64,000 nt of DNA from Halpernia humi (lineage in GTDB: Bacteria; Bacteroidota; Bacteroidia; Flavobacteriales; Weeksellaceae), in the NCBI RefSeq assembly GCF_900108025.1, contig NZ_FNUS01000001.1, positions 248,001 to 312,000 on the forward strand, written 5' to 3'. The notes beneath the pieces are model-generated. The model had not been told where the DNA came from. It made no database searches and saw nothing but the letters and a program-made list of their open reading frames with translations. Numbering within the stretch: position 1 is the stretch's first letter; the number at the start of each line of letters is the position of its first letter. A program made the translations under genes and the position numbers. Positions 16,616 to 25,162 of this stretch are shown here, piece after piece.

Positions 16616-17434
16616 TTATCGCACCGAAACCTTTCCGCTACTACTTTCTTTAATACTTTGTACTTGTAAATTTCCCGATTTTGTAACGTAAATGTCTCCG
16701 CTAGAACTTGTAGAAGCGTTTAATTTATCAGAAACTTTAATGTAAATATCGCCCGAACTAGAAGTGGCCAAATCTGCCGTTTTAGTAGAAAAATCTTTGC
16801 CATAAAAATTGCCTGAAGATGAAACTTCTATAGTAGAATTGGTTGCAGAGCCCGTTACTGTAGCATCTCCCGAAGATGAAACATCGCCATTAAAATTAAC
16901 GGCCCATATTTTCCCAGAAAAGTTGCCGCTACTAGAAACTTGAAGTGTGAAATCATTGGCTTCTAAATCACCTTTTATATTTCCCGAACTCGATGCCGCA
17001 ACTTCTACTTTGTCTTGTGTAAATTTGTCTTTTACAATAATATTTCCGCTAGAACTGGCAATTAATTTACTGAAATCCTTTGCATAAATAGTCGCTTTTA
17101 CGGAAGAAGCATTTCGAATATTAAGATTTGGCTTAAAATGAATATTGATTTGATTGCCATTTTTTTCAACCAAAACTTCATTAAGTAAATCAGAAGGCGC
17201 AGAAACAACAACTTTTTCTACATCAGATTTCAAAACTTCAGCGTGAATACCGCTCGAAACTTTTATACCATCAAAATCCAAATTAAAGGTTTTATTTTGA
17301 ATTTCTCCCGTCCCAGATATCGTTTTAGACTTAGAAAATAAGTCGCTTATGTCGGCATCTTTGTCATTTATTTTAATACTACACGAGCAAGTGAGCAGTA
17401 ACGAAGTGGAAAGTAAAATTAAAGTAGTTTTCAT
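16616..17434 (-). CDS. GIN-head (DUF2807) putative lipoprotein with SSSG repeats
   Basis: A 272-residue exported protein. The N-terminus has a signal peptide with two candidate lipidation cysteines in LLLTCSCS. About residues 45-272 are a head-GIN-domain beta-solenoid: a short S-S-S-G turn recurs about every 20-24 residues (SSSGNI, SSSGNI, SSSGNF, SSSGDA, SSSGNF, SSSGDI, SSSGDI, SSSGK), each after a beta-strand. Such proteins are usually envelope-attached; the biochemical role is unknown. Acting as an adhesin is only the family's historical name. It is convergent with the DedA gene and divergent from the M3 peptidase gene. Confidence 0.85.
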   Translation of the reverse strand: MKTTLILLSTSLLLTCSCSIKINDKDADISDLFSKSKTISGTGEIQNKTFNLDFDGIKVSSGIHAEVLKSDVEKVVVSAPSDLLNEVLVEKNGNQINIHFKPNLNIRNASSVKATIYAKDFSKLIASSSGNIIVKDKFTQDKVEVAASSSGNIKGDLEANDFTLQVSSSGNFSGKIWAVNFNGDVSSSGDATVTGSATNSTIEVSSSGNFYGKDFSTKTADLATSSSGDIYIKVSDKLNASTSSSGDIYVTKSGNLQVQSIKESSSGKVSVR

Positions 17435-17507
17435 AATAATTTTTTTTAGTGAATAAATTTAAGGAAAAATAGTATATTTAGACCTCTTAAATTATAACAA
17501 CTTAACA

Positions 17508-19658
17508 ATGAAAAATATTACATCAGTAGTTTTACTTTCATCTTTAGGACTTGGCATTTCCTGTTCTACAATGAAACCGACTGCTTCTACACCTATGAAA
17601 GATTCCACAATAATAGCGGATGCAACAATGATGAGCAACCCATTCTACAAAAAAAGTACGCTGCAATACCAAGCGCCAGAATTTGATAAAATAAAAGATT
17701 CAGATTTTAAACCTGCTTTTGATTATGGTTTGAAAGTGAACGAAGCAGAAATAGATGCCATTGCCAACAACAAAGCTGCACCCACTTTCGAAAATACAGT
17801 GATAGCCTTAGAGAATAGCGGAAAAGTTTTAGGTCGTGCTACTATTGTTTTTTATAATCTCACAAGTTCCAATACCAACCCAACATTGCAAAAAATAGAA
17901 GCCGAATATGCGCCTATTTTCGCAGCACATAGCGATAAAATTTATTTGAATTCTGCCATTTTTAACAGACTGAAAGCCATTAAAACTGATGGTTTAAGCC
18001 CAGAAGATAAACGTTTATTAGAAGTGTATAAAGAGCGTTTTGAACTCGCTGGCGCCAATCTTACAGATGCCCAAAAAGTAGAAATGAAAAAAATAAATGC
18101 CGAATTGGCTACACTTTCTACCATATTTTCTAGTAAATTATTAAAAGCCCGAGAAAAAGGAGCAGTTCTCATTTCTGATGTTAAAGAATTAGACGGGCTT
18201 TCTGCCGATCAATTGGCTGCAGCAAAAAAAGACGCAACTGATGCCGGACACGATGGGCTATACCAATTAACCCTGCTAAATACCACTCAGCAACCTTTGC
18301 TTCAAGATTTAAAAGTAAGAGCCACACGCGAAAAATTATTTAACGCCTCCGTAACCAGAGCGCAAAAAGGTGATGAAAATGATACGCGCGCCACTCTAGA
18401 AAGAATTGCTTTATTACGAATGAAAAAAGCACATTTGATGGGCAAAAAATCTTACGCAGAACTGAATCTTTTAGATCAAATGGCTAAAAAACCAGAAAAT
18501 GCTTTAAATCTTTTATCTCAATTAGCAACGCCCGCTGTGGCACAAGCAAAAGTAGAAGCAGCAGATATTCAAGCACTTATTGATTCTCAAAATGGTGGTT
18601 TTAAACTACAACCTTGGGATTGGAATTTTTATGCAGAACAAGTACGAAAAGCAAAATATGATTTAGATGAAAGTGAAATAAAACCCTATTTTGAAGTTAA
18701 TACCGTTTTAGAAAAAGGTGTTTTCTTTGCAGCAAAACAGTTTTATGGCATTACTTTTAAAGAAAGACCAGATTTACCAGTTTACCAACCATACGTAAAA
18801 GCCTACGAAGTTTTCGACAAAGACGGCAAATCTATCGCTATTTACTATTTAGATTTCTTCACCAGAAGCAACAAAAGTGGTGGCGCATGGATGCTCAATT
18901 TTGTAAACCAATCTTATATGGAAGGTACAAAACCTGTGATTGTGAACGTTTTTAATTTCCAAAAACCTGCGCCTGGGAAACCATCTCTAATTTCTTTTGA
19001 TGATGTTACCACGATGTTCCACGAGTTTGGCCACAGTTTGCACGGTATGTTTGCCAGTCAAAAATATGCCACACTTTCTGGAACTGCTGTTCCGCGCGAT
19101 TTTGTAGAATTCCCTTCGCAAATCAATGAGTTTTTTGCTTTAGAACCCTCAGTTTTAAAAAATTATGCCTTGCAATATCAAACCAAAGAGCCGATTCCGC
19201 AGGCTTTAGTAGATAAAATTAAAAAAGCCTCGAAATTCAACGAAGGCTATTCTACTACAGAATTGGTTTCCGCGGCTACTTTGGATATGGCGTGGCATTC
19301 CGTAACCGATGAATCGCAGTTTAAACCTGCATTAGAATTTGAAAAAGAGGTTCTAAATAAATACGGTTTCACATTAGCAGCCGTGCCGCCAAGGTACCAC
19401 ACGCCTTACTTTGCACACATTTGGGGCGGAGGTTACGCTGCAGGCTATTACGCTTATATGTGGAGTGATTTGCTGAAATCCGACGCTTGGGATTACATCA
19501 CCAAACATGGCGGAATGACGCGCGAAAATGGCGATAGATTTAGAAAATATATCCTTTCTGTTGGTAATTCTAAAGATTTGAATGATGCTTACAAAGAATT
19601 CGCCGGAAGAAATCCGAGCATTGCGCCTTTGCTTAAAGACAAAGGATTTACGAAATAA
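17508..19658 (+). CDS. dcp: M3 family peptidyl-dipeptidase, Dcp-like, putative lipoprotein
   Basis: A zinc metallopeptidase that removes dipeptides from the C-terminus of peptides. The zinc motif HEFGH is at 505-509 within TTMFHEFGHSLHGMF, followed by GTAVPRDFVEFPSQ and a C-terminal PPRYHTPYFAHIWGGGYAAGYYAY, which supplies Tyr/His substrate contacts; all are characteristic of Dcp rather than oligopeptidase F. The N-terminal 19 residues end in LGISC, a plausible lipobox, so the enzyme is probably periplasmic and membrane-anchored. Length 716 is standard. It is followed by a good hairpin terminator. Confidence 0.95.
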   Translation: MKNITSVVLLSSLGLGISCSTMKPTASTPMKDSTIIADATMMSNPFYKKSTLQYQAPEFDKIKDSDFKPAFDYGLKVNEAEIDAIANNKAAPTFENTVIALENSGKVLGRATIVFYNLTSSNTNPTLQKIEAEYAPIFAAHSDKIYLNSAIFNRLKAIKTDGLSPEDKRLLEVYKERFELAGANLTDAQKVEMKKINAELATLSTIFSSKLLKAREKGAVLISDVKELDGLSADQLAAAKKDATDAGHDGLYQLTLLNTTQQPLLQDLKVRATREKLFNASVTRAQKGDENDTRATLERIALLRMKKAHLMGKKSYAELNLLDQMAKKPENALNLLSQLATPAVAQAKVEAADIQALIDSQNGGFKLQPWDWNFYAEQVRKAKYDLDESEIKPYFEVNTVLEKGVFFAAKQFYGITFKERPDLPVYQPYVKAYEVFDKDGKSIAIYYLDFFTRSNKSGGAWMLNFVNQSYMEGTKPVIVNVFNFQKPAPGKPSLISFDDVTTMFHEFGHSLHGMFASQKYATLSGTAVPRDFVEFPSQINEFFALEPSVLKNYALQYQTKEPIPQALVDKIKKASKFNEGYSTTELVSAATLDMAWHSVTDESQFKPALEFEKEVLNKYGFTLAAVPPRYHTPYFAHIWGGGYAAGYYAYMWSDLLKSDAWDYITKHGGMTRENGDRFRKYILSVGNSKDLNDAYKEFAGRNPSIAPLLKDKGFTK

Positions 19659-19677
19659 AAAAATTGAAAATAATTTT

Positions 19678-19708
19678 AAAACCATCCATTTTTATGGGTG
19701 GTTTTTTT
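19678..19708 (+). terminator. Rho-independent terminator of dcp
   Basis: Stem AAAACCATCC / GGGTGGTTTT (one G-U pair) with an ATTTTTAT loop and a run of seven Ts, 20 bases past the stop codon. Confidence 0.8.
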
Positions 19709-19719
19709 CATTAATTATG

Positions 19720-19880
19720 GCGGACAATTCTGGCTGTTCGCTACAATCTTTTTCTGCTTTCCAGAAAAAATAGCTGCAAAAAAGGAGTTCCACTGCGTTC
19801 CCACTCTTTTTTGCAGTATTTTTTATCTGGCCTTCAGAAAAAGGATTTCCGCTTCCACCCAGGCCGCAACTTCCGCTTGA
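19720..19880 (+). repeat. Dispersed intergenic element, copy C
   Basis: This non-coding stretch has internal pairing between CTGCAAAAAAGGAG and CTCTTTTTTGCAG, and contains AAAAAGGATTTCCGCTTCC near its right end followed by AGGCCGCAAC. The words AAAAAGGATTTCC and ATTTCCGCTTCC are shared with copies A and D. It fills most of the 378-base gap between dcp and the DUF4442 gene; no gene is seen there. Confidence 0.5.
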
Positions 19881-20025
19881 AAATTTAATTTCAGAATCTG
19901 AAAGAGGAAGATTTTTAAATGAAAAATAAAAAAAAATCTCTAAAAATCTGTGAAATTCGTGAGCAAATAAGCAGAATTATTATTTGTGCAATAGTAAATT
20001 AAATTTATTTTAAAACATTATTCAG

Positions 20026-20033
20026 TACTTTTG
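20026..20033 (+). promoter_or_regulatory. Predicted -7 box (TACTTTTG) for the DUF4442 gene
   Basis: Exact TAnnTTTG ending only 3 bases before the ATG at 20037; transcription would begin at or inside the start codon, implying a leaderless mRNA. No -33 TTG at the usual distance. Confidence 0.45.
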
Positions 20034-20036
20034 GAA

Positions 20037-20486
20037 ATGAGCAAATTCCAATTTCACCTTTATCTTTTAGCAAAAATTCCCATTTCTTTTTTGGCAGGCG
20101 TAAGATTAAAAACTTTATCAGACGCAGAATGTGCAACGCATGTGAAATTAGGATGGTTCAATCAAAATCCTTTCAAATCAATGTTTTGGGCAGTGCAAGG
20201 CATGGCGGCAGAATTTTCTACAGGAATTATGTGCGCAGATAAAATTAGAAAATCTGGACTAAAAATCTCAATGTTAGTCACCGAGCAATCCGCAGAATTT
20301 ACTAAAAAAGCAAAAGGAAAAATTATATTTACCTGCAAGCAAGGGCAAGAAATAGATGCCGCGATAAAATCTGCCATTGAAACTAGCGAAGGTGTTGAAA
20401 TTAAATTATACTCAGAAGGCAAAAACCAATCTGGCGAAACCGTTTCAAAATTTCAATTTAAATGGAGTTTTAAAGTCAAAAATTGA
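20037..20486 (+). CDS. DUF4442 hot-dog-fold protein
   Basis: A 149-residue protein of the DUF4442 family, which has the hot-dog (thioesterase-like) fold. I chose the ATG at 20037 (MSKFQFHLYLLAKIP) over an upstream TTG. The family pattern of an N-terminal helix (LLAKIPISFLAGVRLKTL), then NPFKSMFWAVQGMAAEFSTG, whose helix forms the fold's central 'sausage', and then three or four strands is visible. Thioesterase activity has not been shown for the family as far as I know, so substrate and role are open. It is convergent with prmA. Confidence 0.8.
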   Translation: MSKFQFHLYLLAKIPISFLAGVRLKTLSDAECATHVKLGWFNQNPFKSMFWAVQGMAAEFSTGIMCADKIRKSGLKISMLVTEQSAEFTKKAKGKIIFTCKQGQEIDAAIKSAIETSEGVEIKLYSEGKNQSGETVSKFQFKWSFKVKN

Positions 20487-20536
20487 AACAAATTTCATTT
20501 TTTTCTTTTCTCGAATTTTTAAGCAAAAAGACAAAT

Positions 20537-21364
20537 TTATTTATGCAGCAATAAAGAAACCCATTCTTCGCGCTGTATCTTTTTGTCTAAAATTAAATTT
20601 TGCTCTTTGCAAACTTCCAAAATATCATCTACATCAAAAAAGCACAAACCAGAAAGCAATAATTGACCATTTTCATTCAAATTTTCAACATAAACAGGAA
20701 TGTCAGAAATCAAAATATTGCGGTTAATATTGGCTAAAATTATATCAAATTTTTTCTTACCTAAATTTTCGGCCGTTCCTAATTCTACGGTAAATTCTAC
20801 ATTATTTCTCGCCGCATTTTCACTAGAATTTTCTACCGACCATTCGTCAATATCAATCGCTAAAGTGTCGCCAGCGCCTTTCATTTTTGCGAAAATTGCT
20901 AAAACTGATGTTCCACAACCCATATCCAAAACCGATTTTCCGACAAAATCCATTTCAAGCATTTGCTGAATCATCAAGTAAGTTGTAGCGTGATGTCCCG
21001 TTCCAAAAGACATTTTTGGCTGGATGATAATTTCGGTCGGCAAATTTTGCGGCTCATGAAATTCCGCTCTGATGGAAACTTTATCTTCAATATTTATGGG
21101 TGAAAAGTTTTTTTCCCATTCTTCGTTCCAGTTGATATTGGGCATTTCTTGCGAAGTGTAAGAGATTTCTATGTCGGGATTATTTAATAAATCTAAATTT
21201 TTTAATTCTTTTTCGTTAAATAAATCTTTCTGAACGTAAGCCAAAATGCCATCATGTTCTTCAGTAAAACTATCGAAACCAATTTCAATGAGTTCTGCCA
21301 TCAAAATATCGCTCCAAGGTTGAAGAGGTTTAATTTTAAAAGAAAATTCGAGATAGTTTTGCAT
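20537..21364 (-). CDS. prmA: Ribosomal protein L11 methyltransferase
   Basis: Methylates ribosomal protein L11 using S-adenosylmethionine. The 275-residue product starting at the ATG at 21362-21364 (MQNYLEFSF) has the normal N-terminal L11-recognition domain; the frame is open 51 codons further upstream, but that extension is Asn/Phe-rich and lies outside the family length. GTGHHATT is at 121-128 and the SAM motif DMGCGTSVL at 147-155; LANINRNIL provides the catalytic-domain Asn motif. The stop is 50 bases from the convergent DUF4442 gene. Confidence 0.95.
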   Translation of the reverse strand: MQNYLEFSFKIKPLQPWSDILMAELIEIGFDSFTEEHDGILAYVQKDLFNEKELKNLDLLNNPDIEISYTSQEMPNINWNEEWEKNFSPINIEDKVSIRAEFHEPQNLPTEIIIQPKMSFGTGHHATTYLMIQQMLEMDFVGKSVLDMGCGTSVLAIFAKMKGAGDTLAIDIDEWSVENSSENAARNNVEFTVELGTAENLGKKKFDIILANINRNILISDIPVYVENLNENGQLLLSGLCFFDVDDILEVCKEQNLILDKKIQREEWVSLLLHK

Positions 21365-21616
21365 TGTAAATATTTTTGCAAAAATAAGGTTTTTGAGTGT
21401 AGGTTTAGAAATATTAAAAATTTTACCATTAAGGACTATTAAAGCATTATTAGAATCAAGTTTTATGTCTTGAAAATTAGACGAAAATGAATTGTTAGGA
21501 AAATAGAATTTGAACAAAATTTTAGAAATACAATTATCAAAAATTGCAATTGATTTCCGTATTTTCGCAAAACTGAATTTTATTTAAAATTCTACCAAAA
21601 TAAATTTTTCTACTCA

Positions 21617-24484
21617 ATGATTTCTACTCAATTCTCCGAAATTTCTACAACAGATAAAAACGGCTTTACATATAAAACTTTCGAAAACGACCCCAATAAA
21701 GTTAGAGTTTTCACGCTGAAAAATGGCTTACAAGTTTTTTTAGCCCAAAATTTTGATGCCCCAAAAATCCAAACTTACATTGCTGTAAAAACAGGAAGCA
21801 ATAACGACCCAAAAGACAACACAGGTTTGTCGCATTATTTAGAACACATGCTTTTTAAAGGCACTTCAAAATTGGGTACGTTAAATTGGACTGAAGAAAA
21901 AAAATATTTAGAAGAAATTTCAGAGTTATATGAAGCGCATAAAGCTGAAAAAGATCCGCTAAAAAAGAAGGGAATCTATAAAAAAATTGATGAAGTTTCG
22001 CAAAAAGCCAGCGAATTTGCAATTGCAAATGAATATGACAAAGCCATTTCTTCACTTGGCGCAACGGGAACAAATGCCCACACTTGGCTAGATGAAACGG
22101 TTTATAAAAATAATATCCCAAATAACGAACTCGAAAAATGGCTACAAATTGAAAAAGAACGTTTTTCTGAACTTACGTTAAGGCTTTTTCATACAGAATT
22201 AGAATCTGTTTACGAAGAATTTAATCGCGCCCAAGATAACGACGGCAGAATTACTAATTATGCTTTAATGGAATTGCTTTTTCCCACGCATCCAAACGGT
22301 CAACAAACCACTTTGGGGAAAGCAGAACATTTGAAAAACCCTTCTATGAAAAGGATTCATCAATATTTCGATGATTTTTATGTACCGAATAATTATGCAA
22401 TGGTTTTGGTTGGTGATCTTCAATTCGAGAAAACAATCCAATTGGTTGATCAATATTTTGGAACTTTAAAAGGAAAAGATTTACCGCAAAAAGAAATTAT
22501 TACCGAAAAACCTTTAACCAAAATCTCTAAAAAAATTGTAAAAACACCAACTGTTGCGCGTGTGCAAATTGCTTGGCGAACAGAAAGTTACGGTTCTCGA
22601 GAATCTCAACTTGCTGATATTTGCGCCAATATTTTGAGTAACAGCGGAGAAGCAGGATTGTTAGATCTAAACATCAACCAAGCGCAAAAGGCGATGTATT
22701 CGCAGGCTTATTCCACAGCTTTTAAAAATTACGGCTATTTTTCTGCAATAATCGTCCCAAAAGAAGAGCAAACTTTGGATGATGGAATTGCATTGATTTT
22801 AGAACAAATAGATTTAATTAAAAAAGGAAAATTTGCCGATTGGCTTTTAGAAGCGATTTTTAATGATTTTAAATTACAACGCCTCAAAGCTCTCGAAACC
22901 GCCGATGGTTTGGCAAGTAATCTTTATGACACTTACATCAAAGGTAGAACTTGGCAACAAGAATTAGAAGAAATGCAGGAATATGAAACAATTACAAAAG
23001 ATGAAATTGTAACATTTGCGAACCATTTTTTTAAAGATAATTATGTAGTTGTTTATAAAGAAAAAGGTGAAAATGAAGATTTGCTTCGGGTTGAAAATCC
23101 GGGAATTACGCCAATAAAAATAAATCGTGATGCGAAATCTGATTTTTTAATTCAAATTTTAGAACAAAAATCTCTACCAATAAAACCCGTTTTTGTTGAT
23201 TTTAAAAAAGAAATTGAAACTACAGTTCTTCGTGAAAAGAAAATTAGTTTTGTGAAAAATAATGAAAATGATTTAGCAGAATTGCATTATATTTTTCCTT
23301 TTGGTAGCGACCACGACAAAGAATTAGGCTTGGCGACGCAAGTTTTGCAGTATTTAGGAACCGAAAGATTTTCTGCAGATGAACTCAATCAAGAGTTTTA
23401 TAAATTGGGGATTTCTAATAATTTTAAAACAACGCAAAATGAATTGCGGATTTCCCTGAAAGGTTTAGAAGAAAATATATCTAAAGGAATGGCACTTTTA
23501 CACCATTGGATGAGCGCCGTGAAACCCGACCAAAACTTCTATCTAAACTTTGTAAATACAATTTTAGAAAGCAGAGAAGTCGCGAAAAAAGATAAAAATA
23601 GAATCATGTCTTCGCTAGTAAATTATGCGAAATTTGGAAAAAATTCTCGAAGTAGAGATGTAATTTCGGAAACGCGATTGAAAAATATTGAAGTAATAGA
23701 ATTAACCAAAAAGATTAAAAAATTATTTAGTTTTCCTTATCAAATTTTTTTTTACGGGCAAGATTTTTATCAATTTAAAAGTTATGCAGAAGCTTTCATA
23801 AAGCCAGAACTTTTTGAAATTCCTGAGCCAAAATTGTTTCCGGAGCCAGAAACTTCGGGGAAAGTTTTTTTCACTTCTTACGATATGGTGCAATTAGAAA
23901 TGAGCAAAATAGCAAAAGGAAATCCCGTAAATATTAAGAATTTTGGCAAAATAAATGTGTTTAATGAATATTTTGGCAGCGGCTTATCGTCTATAATTTT
24001 TCAAGAATTAAGGGAAAGTAAAAGTTTGGCGTATTCTGCGTATGTTTCTTATGCTGCAAATGCAGAACTTCAGCATCCAGATTATATTTCTGCGTACATC
24101 GGAACGCAACCCGATAAACTTGAAACCGCCGTAAATGCGATGGATGAATTGATGGCAGATTTACCGCAAGTAGATTTTCAATTTATTAACTCTAAAAATT
24201 CTGCGCTGAAAAAAATTGAAGCAGGCAGAATTACACGATCAAATATTTTTTTTAATGCTTTAAAATTAGAAAAATTGGGTGAAGATTACGATTTGCGAAG
24301 AGATGTTTACACCGAAATTGAAAAATTAACTTTAGAAGAGTTAAGCAAATTTTACAATGAAAATATAAAGTCAATGCCTTTTAATACTGCAATTATAGGC
24401 CAAAAAGAAAACCTAGATATGAAGGCTGTGCAGAAACTTGGAGAATTTCAAGAACTTTCTTTGGAAGAGATTTTTGGGTATTAG
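21617..24484 (+). CDS. M16 family zinc peptidase (insulinase/pitrilysin-like)
   Basis: A 955-residue metalloprotease with both halves of the M16 clam shell in one chain. The inverted zinc motif HYLEH is at 73-77, and the downstream zinc-ligand Glu falls in the ELESVYEEFNRAQ region. The inactive C-terminal half begins near residue 500; its last part has ESKSLAYSAYVSY and YIGTQPDK, the RxxR/Y-type closing segment. No signal peptide is evident at the chosen start, so it may be cytosolic, although related proteins are often exported; an upstream start cannot be excluded. It is likely a peptide-degrading oligopeptidase. Confidence 0.93.
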   Translation: MISTQFSEISTTDKNGFTYKTFENDPNKVRVFTLKNGLQVFLAQNFDAPKIQTYIAVKTGSNNDPKDNTGLSHYLEHMLFKGTSKLGTLNWTEEKKYLEEISELYEAHKAEKDPLKKKGIYKKIDEVSQKASEFAIANEYDKAISSLGATGTNAHTWLDETVYKNNIPNNELEKWLQIEKERFSELTLRLFHTELESVYEEFNRAQDNDGRITNYALMELLFPTHPNGQQTTLGKAEHLKNPSMKRIHQYFDDFYVPNNYAMVLVGDLQFEKTIQLVDQYFGTLKGKDLPQKEIITEKPLTKISKKIVKTPTVARVQIAWRTESYGSRESQLADICANILSNSGEAGLLDLNINQAQKAMYSQAYSTAFKNYGYFSAIIVPKEEQTLDDGIALILEQIDLIKKGKFADWLLEAIFNDFKLQRLKALETADGLASNLYDTYIKGRTWQQELEEMQEYETITKDEIVTFANHFFKDNYVVVYKEKGENEDLLRVENPGITPIKINRDAKSDFLIQILEQKSLPIKPVFVDFKKEIETTVLREKKISFVKNNENDLAELHYIFPFGSDHDKELGLATQVLQYLGTERFSADELNQEFYKLGISNNFKTTQNELRISLKGLEENISKGMALLHHWMSAVKPDQNFYLNFVNTILESREVAKKDKNRIMSSLVNYAKFGKNSRSRDVISETRLKNIEVIELTKKIKKLFSFPYQIFFYGQDFYQFKSYAEAFIKPELFEIPEPKLFPEPETSGKVFFTSYDMVQLEMSKIAKGNPVNIKNFGKINVFNEYFGSGLSSIIFQELRESKSLAYSAYVSYAANAELQHPDYISAYIGTQPDKLETAVNAMDELMADLPQVDFQFINSKNSALKKIEAGRITRSNIFFNALKLEKLGEDYDLRRDVYTEIEKLTLEELSKFYNENIKSMPFNTAIIGQKENLDMKAVQKLGEFQELSLEEIFGY

Positions 24485-24617
24485 TTTTTTTTTGCTTTAA
24501 TGTTTTTTTAGGTTATTGATAAATTGATGTTTTGTTATTTTCTAAATAAAATATTAATATAAGTATCAATTATTGATTATATTTGTCTCAAAAAATGATA
24601 CTTAAAAATATAATATA

Positions 24618-24953
24618 ATGATAGCAGAAATAGAAAATTACATAGAAATTCAAAATAACATTGATCAAATTTTGAAAAATTCCCCCCTTAAATTGTCTTT
24701 TATTATTGAAAAATCGGGTATAAAGAAACCAACTTTTTTTAAAAAATTAAAGGAAAAAAGATTTACGCCAGAAGAGCTTTTAATTATTGCAAAATTTGTA
24801 GAACCAAAAATTTGGCAAAACGAAACCAAAGAAGAAATTTTGGAATCTTTGAAACGATCTGAAGATGATATAAAAAATGGGCGAATAATTTCTTATGAGG
24901 ATTTTAAAAAAGAACGAGAAATGAGGATGAAAAAATATAAAAATGAAGCATAA
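24618..24953 (+). CDS. Antitoxin-like helix-turn-helix protein
   Basis: A 111-residue protein whose first 75 residues look like a small helix-turn-helix (SFIIEKSGIKKPTFFKKLKEKRFTPEELLII) and whose tail, SEDDIKNGRIISYEDFKKE, matches the toxin-wrapping segment common to RelB/Phd-type antitoxins (DIxxGRxxSxEE). Immediately downstream, overlapping by 11 bases, is a 38-codon frame resembling the end of a ParE/RelE toxin. I read this as the antitoxin of a type II system whose toxin has been largely lost. It follows the M16 gene by 133 bases. The family assignment is by motif recall only. Confidence 0.6.
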   Translation: MIAEIENYIEIQNNIDQILKNSPLKLSFIIEKSGIKKPTFFKKLKEKRFTPEELLIIAKFVEPKIWQNETKEEILESLKRSEDDIKNGRIISYEDFKKEREMRMKKYKNEA

Positions 24954-25059
24954 TTCTTTAATTTATGAAGACACCCCAAAAATTGTATTTGTTTTAAAAA
25001 TCCTCCAAAACTTTCAAGATCCAGAAGAAAATTACAAATTATTAACGGAGAATAAGTAG
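24943..25059 (+). pseudogene. Possible remnant of a ParE/RelE-type toxin
   Basis: An ATG-started frame of 38 codons overlaps the antitoxin stop in the +1 register, the usual arrangement for an antitoxin-toxin pair. The peptide reads (first part) MKHNSLIYEDTPKIVFVLKI and then LQNFQDPEENYK. The IYED...IVFVL...FQDPE pattern resembles the last two strands of ParE/RelE toxins (typically IYxV...VxIxRVxHxRQDP). Such toxins have about 95 residues, so the first 60 or so are missing. Short length makes the call uncertain; it could also be a small unrelated peptide. Confidence 0.4.
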
Positions 25060-25137
25060 AAAGTAAAAAGTCTTTCTGTTAAAAATATTTTATTACAATT
25101 AGTTACTAAAATACAACTGCGTTAAAAACATTTAGAT

Positions 25138-25145
25138 TATTTTTG
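25138..25145 (+). promoter_or_regulatory. Predicted -7 box (TATTTTTG) for the TonB-dependent receptor
   Basis: Exact TAnnTTTG followed by CCC, 17 bases before the ATG at 25163. A good -33 TTG is not visible. Confidence 0.55.
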
Positions 25146-25162
25146 CCCAAAAAGTATTTCAA

